Source of the DNA: Thiohalorhabdus denitrificans
Lineage (GTDB): Bacteria; Pseudomonadota; Gammaproteobacteria; Thiohalorhabdales; Thiohalorhabdaceae
DNA length: 64,000 bases
Direction: 5' to 3'
Assembly (NCBI RefSeq): GCF_001399755.1
Contig: NZ_LJCP01000011.1
Location: 372,001 to 436,000, forward strand
Part shown: piece after piece, positions 1-7,863 of the stretch
Position numbering within the stretch: position 1 is the stretch's first letter
How the letters are laid out: every line of letters begins with the position of its first letter
The notes under the pieces: model-generated
What the model saw: the letters and a program-made list of their open reading frames with translations, nothing else
What the model was told of the DNA's origin: nothing
The model's database searches: none
Position numbers and translations under genes: made by a program

Positions 1-75
1 CACCAGGTGGGCGGGAGGGGTGTACTCCGCCAGCCGGACGGGCCGGGGAGACTGCTGCTGTCGGCTATCGGCCAT
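1..75 (-). CDS. pepN: Aminopeptidase N, N-terminal fragment (runs off the window)
   Basis: Only the first 25 codons are present. The ATG at 75 follows an AGGAAGG ribosome-binding site. The peptide contains VRLAEYTPPAHLV, which resembles the start of the proteobacterial M1 aminopeptidase N, where a basic stretch leads into a (D/E)YxxPxYLV motif before the first beta-domain. The zinc site HExxH would lie outside the window. The gene starts 20 bp after yjbQ ends, so the two are probably co-transcribed. The assignment rests on a short motif and is moderate only. Confidence 0.5.
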   Translation of the reverse strand, partial: MADSRQQQSPRPVRLAEYTPPAHLV

Positions 76-95
76 GGGGGATTCCTTCCTGTTGC

Positions 96-512
96 TTATT
101 CGCCCTGCACCGTCACGGTCACCCGGCGCCGGAAACCGGCGTAGCGGTGCTCCCAGAGGTAGACCCCCTGCCAGGTGCCGAGCACGCAGCGGCCCTCGGA
201 CACCGGCAGGGTGACCTCCGTGCTGGTGAGGACGCTGCGGATGTGGGCCGCCATGTCGTCGGGGCCCTCCAGGTCGTGGCGGTAGGCCGGGTCCCCGTCC
301 GGCGCCAGTCGCTCGGCGATGGTTTCCAGGTCCCGGCGCACGGTGGGATCGGCGTTCTCCGTGACGATGAGGGAGGCGCTGGTGTGGTGCTGGAAGACGT
401 GGCAGGTGCCCACCCGGCACCCGGCATTCCGCACCACCTCCTGGATGCGGTCGGTGATCTCGTAGGTACCCCGCCCTTCCGTGGCGACGGTAAGGAGCTC
501 CTGGACCACCAT
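96..512 (-). CDS. yjbQ: YjbQ/UPF0047 family protein (secondary thiamine-phosphate synthase-like)
   Basis: The 138-residue protein starts at the ATG at 512, preceded by GGGAGGA; a longer reading frame to 554 would add 14 residues typical of no family member. It carries the UPF0047 signature HHTSASLIVTEN and the C-terminal GTWQGVYLWEHR segment. Members are small beta-rich trimers; E. coli YjbQ has weak thiamine-phosphate synthase activity, but the physiological role is unsettled. A genuine ThiE is encoded at 53396-54064, so this protein is not needed to explain thiamine synthesis here. Length matches the family. Confidence 0.93.
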   Translation of the reverse strand: MVVQELLTVATEGRGTYEITDRIQEVVRNAGCRVGTCHVFQHHTSASLIVTENADPTVRRDLETIAERLAPDGDPAYRHDLEGPDDMAAHIRSVLTSTEVTLPVSEGRCVLGTWQGVYLWEHRYAGFRRRVTVTVQGE

Positions 513-945
513 GCTGCCGTCCTCCCGTTTCCGGTTGCGTGGAAAGCGGGACAAGGTACCCCGAACGGATGGGAAACCAAAGGGGTGGGGCTAGCCGGAC
601 GCGACCTTCAGAACCATTGGATCACGCCCAGGCGGAAACCGAAATCGGGGGCACCGTCCGAGAGGCCGACGAAGGCCTAGCTGGTGAGCGTCCGGCTGGA
701 AGAGAGTGGCCCGAAGCCCCAAGAACGTCTCCACCGACGCATCCCGGCCACGCCCAGAGCCACCTTTCGGGGCCAGGCCGGCCGCCGCCCTTTTCATTCC
801 GGCCGCAATCGCCCCGCCACCCGGGGACACGGGCCGCACGGGCCGGAAACGGTAAGGCTCCTCTCCCGACCCATTACGCCGCCCACCGGGCGCGGTCAAC
901 GGCGGGAGGAGGCTCGGCGGCTGGAACTTGAGGGAACGGGCGGGA
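513..945. other. Gene-poor spacer with a decayed reading frame
   Basis: This 433-bp stretch between the yjbQ start and the small gene ending at 946 has no convincing intact gene. Its only recognisable content is the outer-membrane barrel C-terminus at 608-676 on the minus strand. Upstream of that I followed all three minus-strand frames through about 780 and saw no family resemblance. It looks like the site of an eroded gene. Confidence 0.5.
608..676 (-). pseudogene. C-terminal remnant of an outer-membrane beta-barrel protein
   Basis: Minus-strand translation gives AFVGLSDGAPDFGFRLGVIQ followed by W, F and a TGA stop. A last strand ending in Trp-Phe, after a GLSDGAPDF turn, is the typical end of proteobacterial outer-membrane barrels (MetA-pathway/transporter-like families). 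The codon immediately upstream (677-679) is TAG in the same frame, and no further barrel strands can be read in any frame, so only the last 22 codons survive. The rest was probably lost by deletion. Confidence 0.55.
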
Positions 946-1197
946 TCAGGCGTCCGGGGCGGGCAGACCCCGCTTCTCCCGCTGTTTCTCCACCAGCATG
1001 AGCAGCGGCTTGAGGTTGATCTTCTCCTGGGCGGTCACCTGGGGGTCCTCGTAGATGGCGTGCCGCCCCAGACGTTCCACCTCCAGAAGCTCCTCGTCGC
1101 TGAGGGCGTCGAAGGAGAAGTCCCCGTTGCCGTCGGCGTACTTCTCCTCCAGCTGGTCGAAATAGTCGGCGAGGGCCGGGCGGTAATCGTCAGCCAT
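946..1197 (-). CDS. Small acidic hypothetical protein, 83 aa
   Basis: The reading frame is open far beyond this start, but that upstream part is antisense to the hemerythrin gene. The ATG at 1197 begins a compact protein, MADDYRPALADYF onward, rich in Asp/Glu and Leu, predicted mostly helical, ending GLPAPDA. There is no signal peptide or membrane segment. I do not recognise the family. It is transcribed divergently from the hemerythrin gene at 1321 across a 123-bp spacer that holds a GGAGGCC/GGCCTCC hairpin (1246-1262). Confidence 0.7.
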   Translation of the reverse strand: MADDYRPALADYFDQLEEKYADGNGDFSFDALSDEELLEVERLGRHAIYEDPQVTAQEKINLKPLLMLVEKQREKRGLPAPDA

Positions 1198-1320
1198 GGC
1201 TTTGCTCTCTGGATGGGTAGGGGTAGGCTGAACCGCACTTCCCGGGGAGGCCATCGGCCTCCGGAAAGACGGGATCCTGTTCACGGGAAGCAAGGGTAGA
1301 CCGAAACGGAGCGAGAGACC

Positions 1321-2046
1321 ATGACCGCAGCCGATCAGCCCCATACCCTGGACCTCCGCGACGAATCCCGGCCCCGCATGGCGGCCCTGGCTGGCGTCCA
1401 GCAGAGGGAGGAGGGCCAGACCCTGGAGCTCCTCTTCGCCGAGGAGCCCAGCCTGCTCATGCAGGCGGTGGCCCTCATGATGCGCAACCGCTTCCACTGG
1501 GAGGTCGCCGAGGCCGACCACGGCACCTGGCGGGTCCGGGTGGTGGACCGCGATGCGGTGGAGCCCGACTCCCTCACCGAACTGCTCTCCCGGGACCACG
1601 AGCGCCTCGACCGGCTGTTCGCCATTGCCCTCCAGCACGCCAACAAGGGCGAGGTGGACGCCGCCCTGCCGCTGGTGGAGTCCTGCTACCAGGGCCTGCG
1701 CCGCCACATCTACTGCGAGAACGACGTCCTCGCCCCCCACTTCGGCATCCCGGAGGAGAGCCCCCACGGCGACCCCACCAACACCATGCTCCACGAGCAC
1801 GACAACATCCTGCAGGAGCTGGCGGAGATCCGGGAGATGGCCAGCCTGGGCGAGGCGGCCGACGCCTCCATGATCGCGGCCCTCATGGGCATCCTCTCCG
1901 GGGGGCTGGCCAAGCACGAGGGGCGCGAGGAGCAGAACCTGTTCCCGCAATGGGACGCCGCCCTGCGCCGCGAGCCCGCCCCCGGGCTGCTGGAGCGCGC
2001 CAAGGGGATCCTCAACGGCGCGGAGGACGACCGGCTCCCCGAGTGA
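1321..2046 (+). CDS. DUF2249-hemerythrin fusion protein
   Basis: The 241-residue protein has two parts. Residues about 8-77 resemble DUF2249 (it opens with LDLR and has a FHWEV strand). Residues about 84-212 form a hemerythrin HHE domain with the expected iron ligands: His93 in SRDHERL, His129 and Glu133 in RRHIYCEN, His158/His160 in LHEHDN, and His199 with Glu203/204 in KHEGREE. Cytoplasmic hemerythrins of this type bind a di-iron centre and are linked to O2 or NO sensing and iron-sulphur repair. No signal peptide is seen. It is convergent with the K+ channel gene, only 6 bp apart. Confidence 0.9.
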   Translation: MTAADQPHTLDLRDESRPRMAALAGVQQREEGQTLELLFAEEPSLLMQAVALMMRNRFHWEVAEADHGTWRVRVVDRDAVEPDSLTELLSRDHERLDRLFAIALQHANKGEVDAALPLVESCYQGLRRHIYCENDVLAPHFGIPEESPHGDPTNTMLHEHDNILQELAEIREMASLGEAADASMIAALMGILSGGLAKHEGREEQNLFPQWDAALRREPAPGLLERAKGILNGAEDDRLPE

Positions 2047-2052
2047 GGCGAT

Positions 2053-2523
2053 TCAGGAACCGTTCCAGTACCGCTGCATGACGAGGTAGGTGAAGGAGGC
2101 GGACCAGGTGATCAGCACCAGGCCCGTGATGGCCTCCAGGCCAACCAGCAGTCGGACGGGGCCCTGGGGGACCATGTCCCCGAAGCCCACGGTGGTGTAG
2201 ACGGTGGCGGAGAAATACAGATGGTCCATCAGGGTGGCGATGCCCACCTCCGGACTGCGGGCCACGATCGTTCCCAGCCCCGCGTCATCCGGGACGAGGA
2301 AGAAGGCCGTTCCGAACAGCCCCACCTCGACGGTGTGGAGCAGCAGCAGGGAGAGCACCAGAACCACGATCCGCGGCCGGGGCCGCCCCGGGAGTCGATC
2401 GAGGCCGTTCGAGAGGGCCCGGAGGCCCTCGTAATGGAGGAGCACGCACAGGCCGGGCACCAGGGCCGTCAGCCCCGCCACCACCCCCCACGGGAAGGCG
2501 TCGGCCACCAGCCCCTGGATCAT
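2053..2523 (-). CDS. Two-pore-helix potassium channel family protein
   Basis: The 156-residue membrane protein has an N-terminal hydrophobic segment (about 10-30), a second (about 51-70), a pore loop with selectivity filter TTVGFGD at 110-116, and a last helix (about 125-150). That is the Ion_trans_2/Kir-like minimal channel layout; no cytoplasmic RCK domain follows. Its ATG at 2523 overlaps the stop of tgpA (ATGA), making it the fourth gene of the moxR operon. Why a K+ channel is coupled to a transglutaminase cluster is unknown. Confidence 0.88.
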   Translation of the reverse strand: MIQGLVADAFPWGVVAGLTALVPGLCVLLHYEGLRALSNGLDRLPGRPRPRIVVLVLSLLLLHTVEVGLFGTAFFLVPDDAGLGTIVARSPEVGIATLMDHLYFSATVYTTVGFGDMVPQGPVRLLVGLEAITGLVLITWSASFTYLVMQRYWNGS

Positions 2524-4499
2524 CCCTGGCCCTCCCCGGCTGCCTTCGGCTTCCTGGGGACCCGCACCTCGGCCACCCTACGCCGCAGTTCGCGCAGTCC
2601 CTCCGGTGCGCCCTCCAGCGTATAACGCAGGCGGATGTAGGCGGAAATGGCCCGGCGGATCGCCTCGGCCTGGTCCGGCAGGGCCGCCGCGGCGCGCTCG
2701 CCGAAGGCCGCCGGCCCCTCCGCCGGGTGGCGCCGGAGCCCGGCCCGGGCCAACTTGCGCTCCAGGCGGGCGAAGGCGGCCACGGCGGGCTCCCGGCGGG
2801 TGCGCCCCCGCCAGAGCACCAGCCCGGCCACCAGTCCTCCGGCCAGGACCAGGCCCGCGGCGAGGCCGGCCACCATGCGCGGCCAGTCGCCGAGGCCGAA
2901 CCTCCCCAGGACGTCCCGCTGCACCTGCGCGTCGTAGCCCAGCACCCAGCGGTTCCAGGCGGTCTCCAGGGCGTCGAGGCGGAACCGGACATCCCGCAGC
3001 CAGCTCCCCTCCGAACGGGCCATATCGGGTACCGGGTCCTCCTCCGGAACCGATCCCGCCAGCCCCTCCTCCGCCCGGGCCGGCGAAACGGCCACGGTGG
3101 GGTCGACCCGCACCCAGCCCTCCTCCGGCAGCCATACCTCGGTCCACGCATGGGCGTCGGACTGGCGGACGATCAGGTAGTCCCCGGCCGGGTTGGGCTC
3201 GCCGCCCAGATAGCCCGTCACCACCCGGGCGGGCACCCCCGCCGCCCGCATCAGGAAGGCGAAGGCGCCGGCGTAGTGGCCGCAGAACCCCCGGCGGTCC
3301 TCGAACAGGAAACCGTCCACCCAGTTTTCCCCGTAGGCCGGCGGCTGCAGGGTGTAGGCGAAGTCCTGCCGGCGCAGGTGGGCGAGGGCCCGCCGCAGCA
3401 CCTCCCCGGCGTTCGCCGCCTCCCGCCGCCACTCCTCGGCCAGGGCCCGGGCGCGGGGGTGGGCCTCTTTGGGGAGGCGGAGGTGGCGGTCCCGCGCCTC
3501 CCCGGAGAGATCCTCCCGCAGCCCCGCATGGAGGCGGGAGCGCATGCGGTAGCGGGTCACCTCCCGCACCGGCTCCTCGGTGCGTAGCACGGCATTGCCG
3601 TTGCGGCGGGCCCCGCCCGGATCCCGCGCCGGCAGATCCAAAGCGAACAGCCACCTGCGGGAATGGGGCTCCAGCAGCACCCGGTAGTCCAGCTCCGAGC
3701 CCGCCTCCCCGCCGAGCTCCGGCGGATCCTCCGAGGCCGCCGCGGGGCGCCATTCCCGGCCGTCGTAGGCGGCCAGCACCGGGCCCCGCCAGTAGCGCTG
3801 GCCGGGGGGCGGCGGGGCATCGGCAAAGGTGGCCCGGAACGCCACCGCGTCGGAGCGGCTGAGCTGACTAACAGCCCCCGGCGCCAGGCGGTCGTCCAGG
3901 CCCGTCACCGCGCTCCCCTCCTCGGGCAGCCCCAGCAGGGGGCCGTCCAGACGCGGGAAGAGCAGGAACAGCACCGCGGCCACCGGCACAGCCTGCCCCA
4001 CCAGCCGCGCCGCCAGGCCGGCATGGGCCCAGGGCGACTCCTCCTCCGCGTCCCGCCCGGCCGCCACCAGCAGGGCGGTGAGCACCCACATCCCTCCCAG
4101 GAGGTAGGCCACCGTCCAGGGGGCCTGGGAGAACAGGAACTGGGCGGCCAGCAGGAAGAAGCCCAGGTAGAGGAGCACCAGGGCGTCCCGGCGGCGGCGC
4201 AGCTCCAGGAGCTTCAGGCCGCCCATGGCCGCCAGCAGGGCCACGCCCGCGGCCAGATCGGCCAGGGTGCCGAAGGCCGCCCAGACGCCGGCCGTCCCCC
4301 CCAGGGTCAGGCCCGCCAGCAGCCACCGGGGCGGCAGGCCGCGGCCGGTGCGGGCGATCCACAGGCGCAGCAGGCCGGCCGCCGCCACCCCGCCGGTCAC
4401 CCAAAGCGGCAGGTGGGCCAAGTGGGGGACCAGGACCCCGCCCAGCACCGCCAGCAGGGCGGTTACCATGGCCGTGGATATGGCCGGTACGCGGCTCAT
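2520..4499 (-). CDS. tgpA: TgpA-like membrane transglutaminase (DUF3488-TransGlut-DUF4129)
   Basis: The 659-residue protein matches Pseudomonas TgpA in length and order. It has several N-terminal membrane helices (DUF3488, to about 185), a periplasmic transglutaminase core with catalytic Cys406 in RRGFCGHY, His450 in SDAHAW and Asp466 in RVDPT, a further TM near 560, and a cytoplasmic DUF4129 tail. I chose the ATG at 4499 because it overlaps the DUF58 stop (ATGA). A longer frame to 4937 is antisense overlap. The family is proposed to act on peptides or peptidoglycan-associated proteins in the periplasm. Confidence 0.95.
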   Translation of the reverse strand: MSRVPAISTAMVTALLAVLGGVLVPHLAHLPLWVTGGVAAAGLLRLWIARTGRGLPPRWLLAGLTLGGTAGVWAAFGTLADLAAGVALLAAMGGLKLLELRRRRDALVLLYLGFFLLAAQFLFSQAPWTVAYLLGGMWVLTALLVAAGRDAEEESPWAHAGLAARLVGQAVPVAAVLFLLFPRLDGPLLGLPEEGSAVTGLDDRLAPGAVSQLSRSDAVAFRATFADAPPPPGQRYWRGPVLAAYDGREWRPAAASEDPPELGGEAGSELDYRVLLEPHSRRWLFALDLPARDPGGARRNGNAVLRTEEPVREVTRYRMRSRLHAGLREDLSGEARDRHLRLPKEAHPRARALAEEWRREAANAGEVLRRALAHLRRQDFAYTLQPPAYGENWVDGFLFEDRRGFCGHYAGAFAFLMRAAGVPARVVTGYLGGEPNPAGDYLIVRQSDAHAWTEVWLPEEGWVRVDPTVAVSPARAEEGLAGSVPEEDPVPDMARSEGSWLRDVRFRLDALETAWNRWVLGYDAQVQRDVLGRFGLGDWPRMVAGLAAGLVLAGGLVAGLVLWRGRTRREPAVAAFARLERKLARAGLRRHPAEGPAAFGERAAAALPDQAEAIRRAISAYIRLRYTLEGAPEGLRELRRRVAEVRVPRKPKAAGEGQG

Positions 4500-5461
4500 G
4501 CCGGGTGGTACGCCAGGGCGGCAAGGCAGCGATGACGGTGGTCCGGGCCCCGCCCCGGGGGGATCTCCTCCCCCGGCAGGCGCAGCCCGTAGGGGCGGCC
4601 CTGGTGCTCGGCGTCCAGGATCCAGCGGGTCAGGCGCGCCAGCCGGGCCTCCGCATCCAGCCCCTCCAAGGCCGCCCAGTCCAGCCACACGGGACTCACC
4701 GCCGCCCCGGCGAACACCTTGGTGTGCGGATCCTGCCCGCGGGCCACCAGCCGCCAAGCCACATGCCGCGTCGGATCCCCCGGCTGGTAGCGCCGCAGGC
4801 CGCGAAAATCCTCGTCGCCATCGCCCGCCGCCCCCTCCTCCGCCTCGCCGGCCGCGGCGGTTCCGCCCGCGGGCTCCGGAACCGCGCCATCTTCCGGGCG
4901 GGGATAGACCACACAGCCCCAGTCGGGCCGCACCCACGACCAGGCCTGGAACAGCCGGGTGGGGAAGCGGCTCCCCACCACAAAGCGCCCCACCCGCAGG
5001 TAGCCCCGGTTCGGGGCCGGTACCTCGAGGACCAGCTTGCCGCCCCCGGAGGGCGCCAGGTCCACCGCGGGGCTCTCCCGCGCCTCGCGCAGGAGGAACA
5101 GCCCCGGGCGTCGCCGCCCGTCCCGGTCTCCCAATTGCACCCGGAAGCGGGCCACGCCGCCGGCGAAGACGGGCTCCGCCTCCGCGCCCAGAACGCGCAG
5201 GCCCAAGAGGTTGCGGAAGGTATGGAGCAGGGCGGCGTTGGCCGTCCCGGCCAGGAGGAAGGCCAGCAGGTAGGCCATGCTGTTGCCGTAGTTCACACCC
5301 GCGAGCCAGACGGCCGCCAGCAGGGCGGCGAACCCCATGCCCGCGCGGGTGGGAAGGATGAAGATGCGGCGGTAGGTGAGCCGGACGGTGGCCCCCTGCA
5401 GCCCCATGCGCCGGTCCACCAGACGGTCCACCAGCCCCCGCAGCAGGCGCGGCGTCCGCAT
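4496..5461 (-). CDS. DUF58 domain protein
   Basis: The 321-residue protein has two hydrophobic segments near residues 35-75, then a beta-rich stretch, and the DUF58 signature FRGLRRYQPGDPTRHVAWR at about 226-244. DUF58 proteins carry a vWA-like fold and are nearly always encoded between a MoxR ATPase and a transglutaminase, exactly as here. Start and stop overlap both neighbours by ATGA, indicating translational coupling. The molecular role is not established; a MoxR-assisted assembly partner is the usual proposal. Confidence 0.93.
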   Translation of the reverse strand: MRTPRLLRGLVDRLVDRRMGLQGATVRLTYRRIFILPTRAGMGFAALLAAVWLAGVNYGNSMAYLLAFLLAGTANAALLHTFRNLLGLRVLGAEAEPVFAGGVARFRVQLGDRDGRRRPGLFLLREARESPAVDLAPSGGGKLVLEVPAPNRGYLRVGRFVVGSRFPTRLFQAWSWVRPDWGCVVYPRPEDGAVPEPAGGTAAAGEAEEGAAGDGDEDFRGLRRYQPGDPTRHVAWRLVARGQDPHTKVFAGAAVSPVWLDWAALEGLDAEARLARLTRWILDAEHQGRPYGLRLPGEEIPPGRGPDHRHRCLAALAYHPA

Positions 5462-6414
5462 CAGGGGATGGCCACCTCGTCCAGGACGGCGGCGGCGTGG
5501 GCGTCGCCGGACTGCCCCTCGGCGGCCCCGGCGGGGTGGAGCCGGTGCCCGGCCACGGCGGGGAACACGGCCTGGACGTCCTCGGGGAGCACCGCCTCCC
5601 GGCCGTCCACCAGGGCCCAGGCCTGCGCCGCCCGCAGCAGGGCCAGGCCGGCGCGCGGGGAGAGACCGCTGCGGAAGCGCCCCGCCTCGCGGGTGTGCCC
5701 CAGCAGGGCCTGGATGTAGTCCAGCAGCGGCGGGGCGGCGTGGACGCGGGGCACGGCCTCCTGCAGGCTGGCCAAGTCCTCCGGCGCCATGACGGGGGCC
5801 ATCCGCTGGACCAGCGCCCCGCGGTCCTCGCCCTCCAGCAGCTCCCGCTCCGCCCGGGCGTCCGGGTAGCCTAGGGTCAGGCGCAGGAGGAAGCGGTCCA
5901 GCTGGGACTCGGGCAGGGGGAAGGTCCCGATCTGGTGCAGGGGGTTCTGGGTGGCGATGACGAAGAAGGGCTCCGGCAGGGGCCGGGTCTCCCCCTCCAC
6001 GGTCACCTGGCCCTCGCCCATGGCCTCCAGGAGGGCGCTCTGGGTCTTGGGGGTGGCGCGGTTCACCTCGTCGGCCAGCACCATCTGGGCGAACAGCGGC
6101 CCCTGGTGGAACACGAAACCGCCGGTGGCCCGCTCGTACACCGAGGCGCCGATGATGTCCGCCGGCAGCATGTCGCTGGTGAACTGAATCCGCTGCAGGT
6201 CCAGGCCCACTAGGCGGGCCAGGGCGTGGGCCAGGGTGGTCTTGCCCACGCCGGGGAGGTCCTCGATGAGCAGGTGGCCCCGTGCCAGCAGACCGGCCAC
6301 GGCCAGCCGGACAGCCTCCTCCTTGCCCAGCAGGACCTGGTTGACGCCATCGAGGAGCGCGCGCAGGGGCGCCTCCTCGACGGGAGCCGTTCCTTTCGAT
6401 GCGATGCCGGACAT
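5461..6414 (-). CDS. MoxR family AAA+ ATPase
   Basis: The 317-residue ATPase has Walker A GVGKTT at 55-60, Walker B LADEVNRA near 113-120, the MoxR insertion TQNPLHQIGTFPLPESQLDRF, and a C-terminal lid with SPRAGLALLRAAQAWA. I place the start at the ATG at 6414, which gives the family length of about 310-320; an upstream extension to 6975 is antisense to the sigma factor. It heads the moxR-DUF58-tgpA-channel operon. MoxR proteins act as chaperone-like ATPases with vWA-domain partners. Confidence 0.95.
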   Translation of the reverse strand: MSGIASKGTAPVEEAPLRALLDGVNQVLLGKEEAVRLAVAGLLARGHLLIEDLPGVGKTTLAHALARLVGLDLQRIQFTSDMLPADIIGASVYERATGGFVFHQGPLFAQMVLADEVNRATPKTQSALLEAMGEGQVTVEGETRPLPEPFFVIATQNPLHQIGTFPLPESQLDRFLLRLTLGYPDARAERELLEGEDRGALVQRMAPVMAPEDLASLQEAVPRVHAAPPLLDYIQALLGHTREAGRFRSGLSPRAGLALLRAAQAWALVDGREAVLPEDVQAVFPAVAGHRLHPAGAAEGQSGDAHAAAVLDEVAIP

Positions 6415-6440
6415 GCCGCGGACCTTTCCACTATGCGGGA

Positions 6441-6480
6441 ATTCGGGGCGGGACACTGTCCCCGGACCGAAGCCCCGAAT
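6441..6480. repeat. Composite inverted repeat between moxR and the sigma factor
   Basis: ATTCGGGGC (6441-6449) pairs perfectly with GCCCCGAAT (6472-6480), and inside lies the palindrome GGGACA-C-TGTCCC (6450-6462). The element is in the divergent promoter region of moxR and the ECF sigma gene. It could be an operator or an RNA hairpin in the moxR leader; nothing here decides which. Confidence 0.45.
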
Positions 6481-6502
6481 GTACCTTTTCCTCCGGACAG
6501 GT

Positions 6503-6528
6503 GGAACCATCCGCCGACGGCGGACGTG
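6503..6528 (+). promoter_or_regulatory. Candidate ECF-type promoter of the sigma gene
   Basis: GGAAC at 6503-6507 is followed after 17 bp by CGTG at 6525-6528. The same GGAACC...GACGTG arrangement with identical spacing stands before the anti-sigma gene (7093-7118). GGAAC is the classic -35 of group IV sigma factors. The -10 lies very close to the annotated ATG at 6538, so either the transcript is nearly leaderless or translation starts at the GTG at 6565. Confidence 0.5.
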
Positions 6529-6537
6529 TAGGGGGAT

Positions 6538-7104
6538 ATGAACGCACCGAAGCCCAGGAACGACGTGCGGGGGGACACGGCGGACTTCGATGCCCTGGTC
6601 CGTCCCCACGTGGACCACCTCTACCGCCTGGCCTTCCGCTTCACCGGCAGCCGGGAGGAAGCGGAGGACCTGGTCCAGGACCTGCTGGTCAAGCTCTACC
6701 CCCGGACCGGGGAGCTGGCCGCGGTGGAGGATCTCCGTCCCTGGCTCACCCGGGTGCTTTACCGCATGTTCGTGGACAGCCACCGCAAGCGGACGCGCCG
6801 CCGAGTGGTACCCATCGGCGAGGCCCGGGAGGAATCGGAGGGCGACCCCTCCGACCAGGTGCCCAGCGACACCCCCGGTCCCGAAGAGGAGACCGAGACC
6901 CGGTACACCCGCGCCCGCCTGCAGAACGCCCTGCGCCGGCTCGGTGATCACCACCGGGCCGTGGTGGCCCTCCACGACATGGAGGGCTACACCCTCGCCG
7001 AGCTGGAGACCTTGCTGGAAGTCCCGGCGGGCACCCTGAAATCCCGGCTACACCGTGCCCGCGCCCGTCTGCGGGAGCTGCTCGACGCAGATGGAACCCT
7101 TTGA
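6538..7104 (+). CDS. ECF (group IV) RNA polymerase sigma factor
   Basis: The 188-residue protein contains region 2 (FDALVRPHVDHLYRLAFRF, then EEAEDLVQDLLVKLY) and region 4 with a helix-turn-helix (GYTLAELETLLEVPAGTLKS, RLHRARARLRELL). An acidic linker separates them. The annotated ATG is at 6538, but a GTG at 6565 preceded by AGGAAC lies just before region 2 and may be the true start given the nearby promoter motif. The next gene encodes a zinc anti-sigma factor, so activity is probably held by that partner. It is divergent from the moxR operon. Confidence 0.93.
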   Translation: MNAPKPRNDVRGDTADFDALVRPHVDHLYRLAFRFTGSREEAEDLVQDLLVKLYPRTGELAAVEDLRPWLTRVLYRMFVDSHRKRTRRRVVPIGEAREESEGDPSDQVPSDTPGPEEETETRYTRARLQNALRRLGDHHRAVVALHDMEGYTLAELETLLEVPAGTLKSRLHRARARLRELLDADGTL

Positions 7105-7118
7105 GGCCGCGGGACGTG
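7093..7118 (+). promoter_or_regulatory. Candidate ECF-type promoter of the anti-sigma gene
   Basis: GGAAC (7093-7097), a 17-bp spacer and CGTG (7115-7118) repeat the motif found before the sigma gene, and both copies are followed by TAGGGGG. This copy overlaps the last codons of the sigma gene and lies 24 bp before the anti-sigma ATG, leaving room for the ribosome-binding site GGAG. It suggests autoregulation by the neighbouring ECF factor. Confidence 0.5.
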
Positions 7119-7141
7119 CTAGGGGGTAGGAGATAAGCAAG

Positions 7142-7813
7142 ATGCAGTGCGACAACGCCCGAGAACATATCGACGACTACCTGGACGGCGCCCTCGACGG
7201 GCCCCTCCTCGGGGAGGTGGAAGGCCACCTGGACGGCTGCCCCGCATGCGCCGACCGACTCGCCGAGGCCCAGACCCTGCGCCAGGCCCTGCGGGACCTG
7301 CCCGTACCCGCGCCCTCCCGGGACCTGGTGGCCGGGGCGCAGGAACGCGCCGAGCGGGGCCACCGGGGGCGCGTCACCGCCCTGGCCGGCACGGCGGGCC
7401 TGGCGGCCAGCCTGCTGCTGGCGCTGGGGGCTTGGCTCTTCCAGCCCGCCATGCACCCCGGCCCCGCCCCGGCGGAACAGGGGACGGCCACCGTGGCCCT
7501 CACCCCCGGCCAGGCGGAAACGGTGAAGCTGCTCGTGCGCAGCTCCCGGCGGGTGGAAAGTGCCGACCTTTCCATCGAGCTTCCGGAGGGCCTGGAGCTG
7601 GCGGGTCGGCCGGGACGGGCCCGCCTGCGCTGGCGGGCGGACCTGGAGCCCGGCACCAACCTCCTGGAGCTGCCGGTGGTGCTGCGCGGGGCCCGGGAAG
7701 GGCGCCTGAAGGCCGCGGTCCGCTACGGGGACCGCCAGCAGCGGCTCGAACTGAGCATCGTTCCCCGCAGGTCCCCGGAGTCCAGCCGGGCCCCGGGCCT
7801 GCGGCAAACCTGA
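7142..7813 (+). CDS. Membrane anti-sigma factor with N-terminal zinc finger
   Basis: The 223-residue protein starts with a ZAS/zf-HC2 module: His9 in AREHIDDYLDG, then His30 and CPAC (HLDGCPAC). One membrane helix follows at about 82-100 (LAASLLLALGAWLF), then a beta-rich periplasmic tail of about 120 residues. Anti-sigmas of this layout sequester the cognate ECF sigma at the membrane and release it after a cell-envelope or redox signal. It starts 37 bp after the sigma gene. The periplasmic tail matches no domain that I recognise. Confidence 0.88.
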   Translation: MQCDNAREHIDDYLDGALDGPLLGEVEGHLDGCPACADRLAEAQTLRQALRDLPVPAPSRDLVAGAQERAERGHRGRVTALAGTAGLAASLLLALGAWLFQPAMHPGPAPAEQGTATVALTPGQAETVKLLVRSSRRVESADLSIELPEGLELAGRPGRARLRWRADLEPGTNLLELPVVLRGAREGRLKAAVRYGDRQQRLELSIVPRRSPESSRAPGLRQT

Positions 7814-7863
7814 GACGACAAGCGTCGGGACCTACCGACAAACCCAAGAGGGAGGAAACCACC

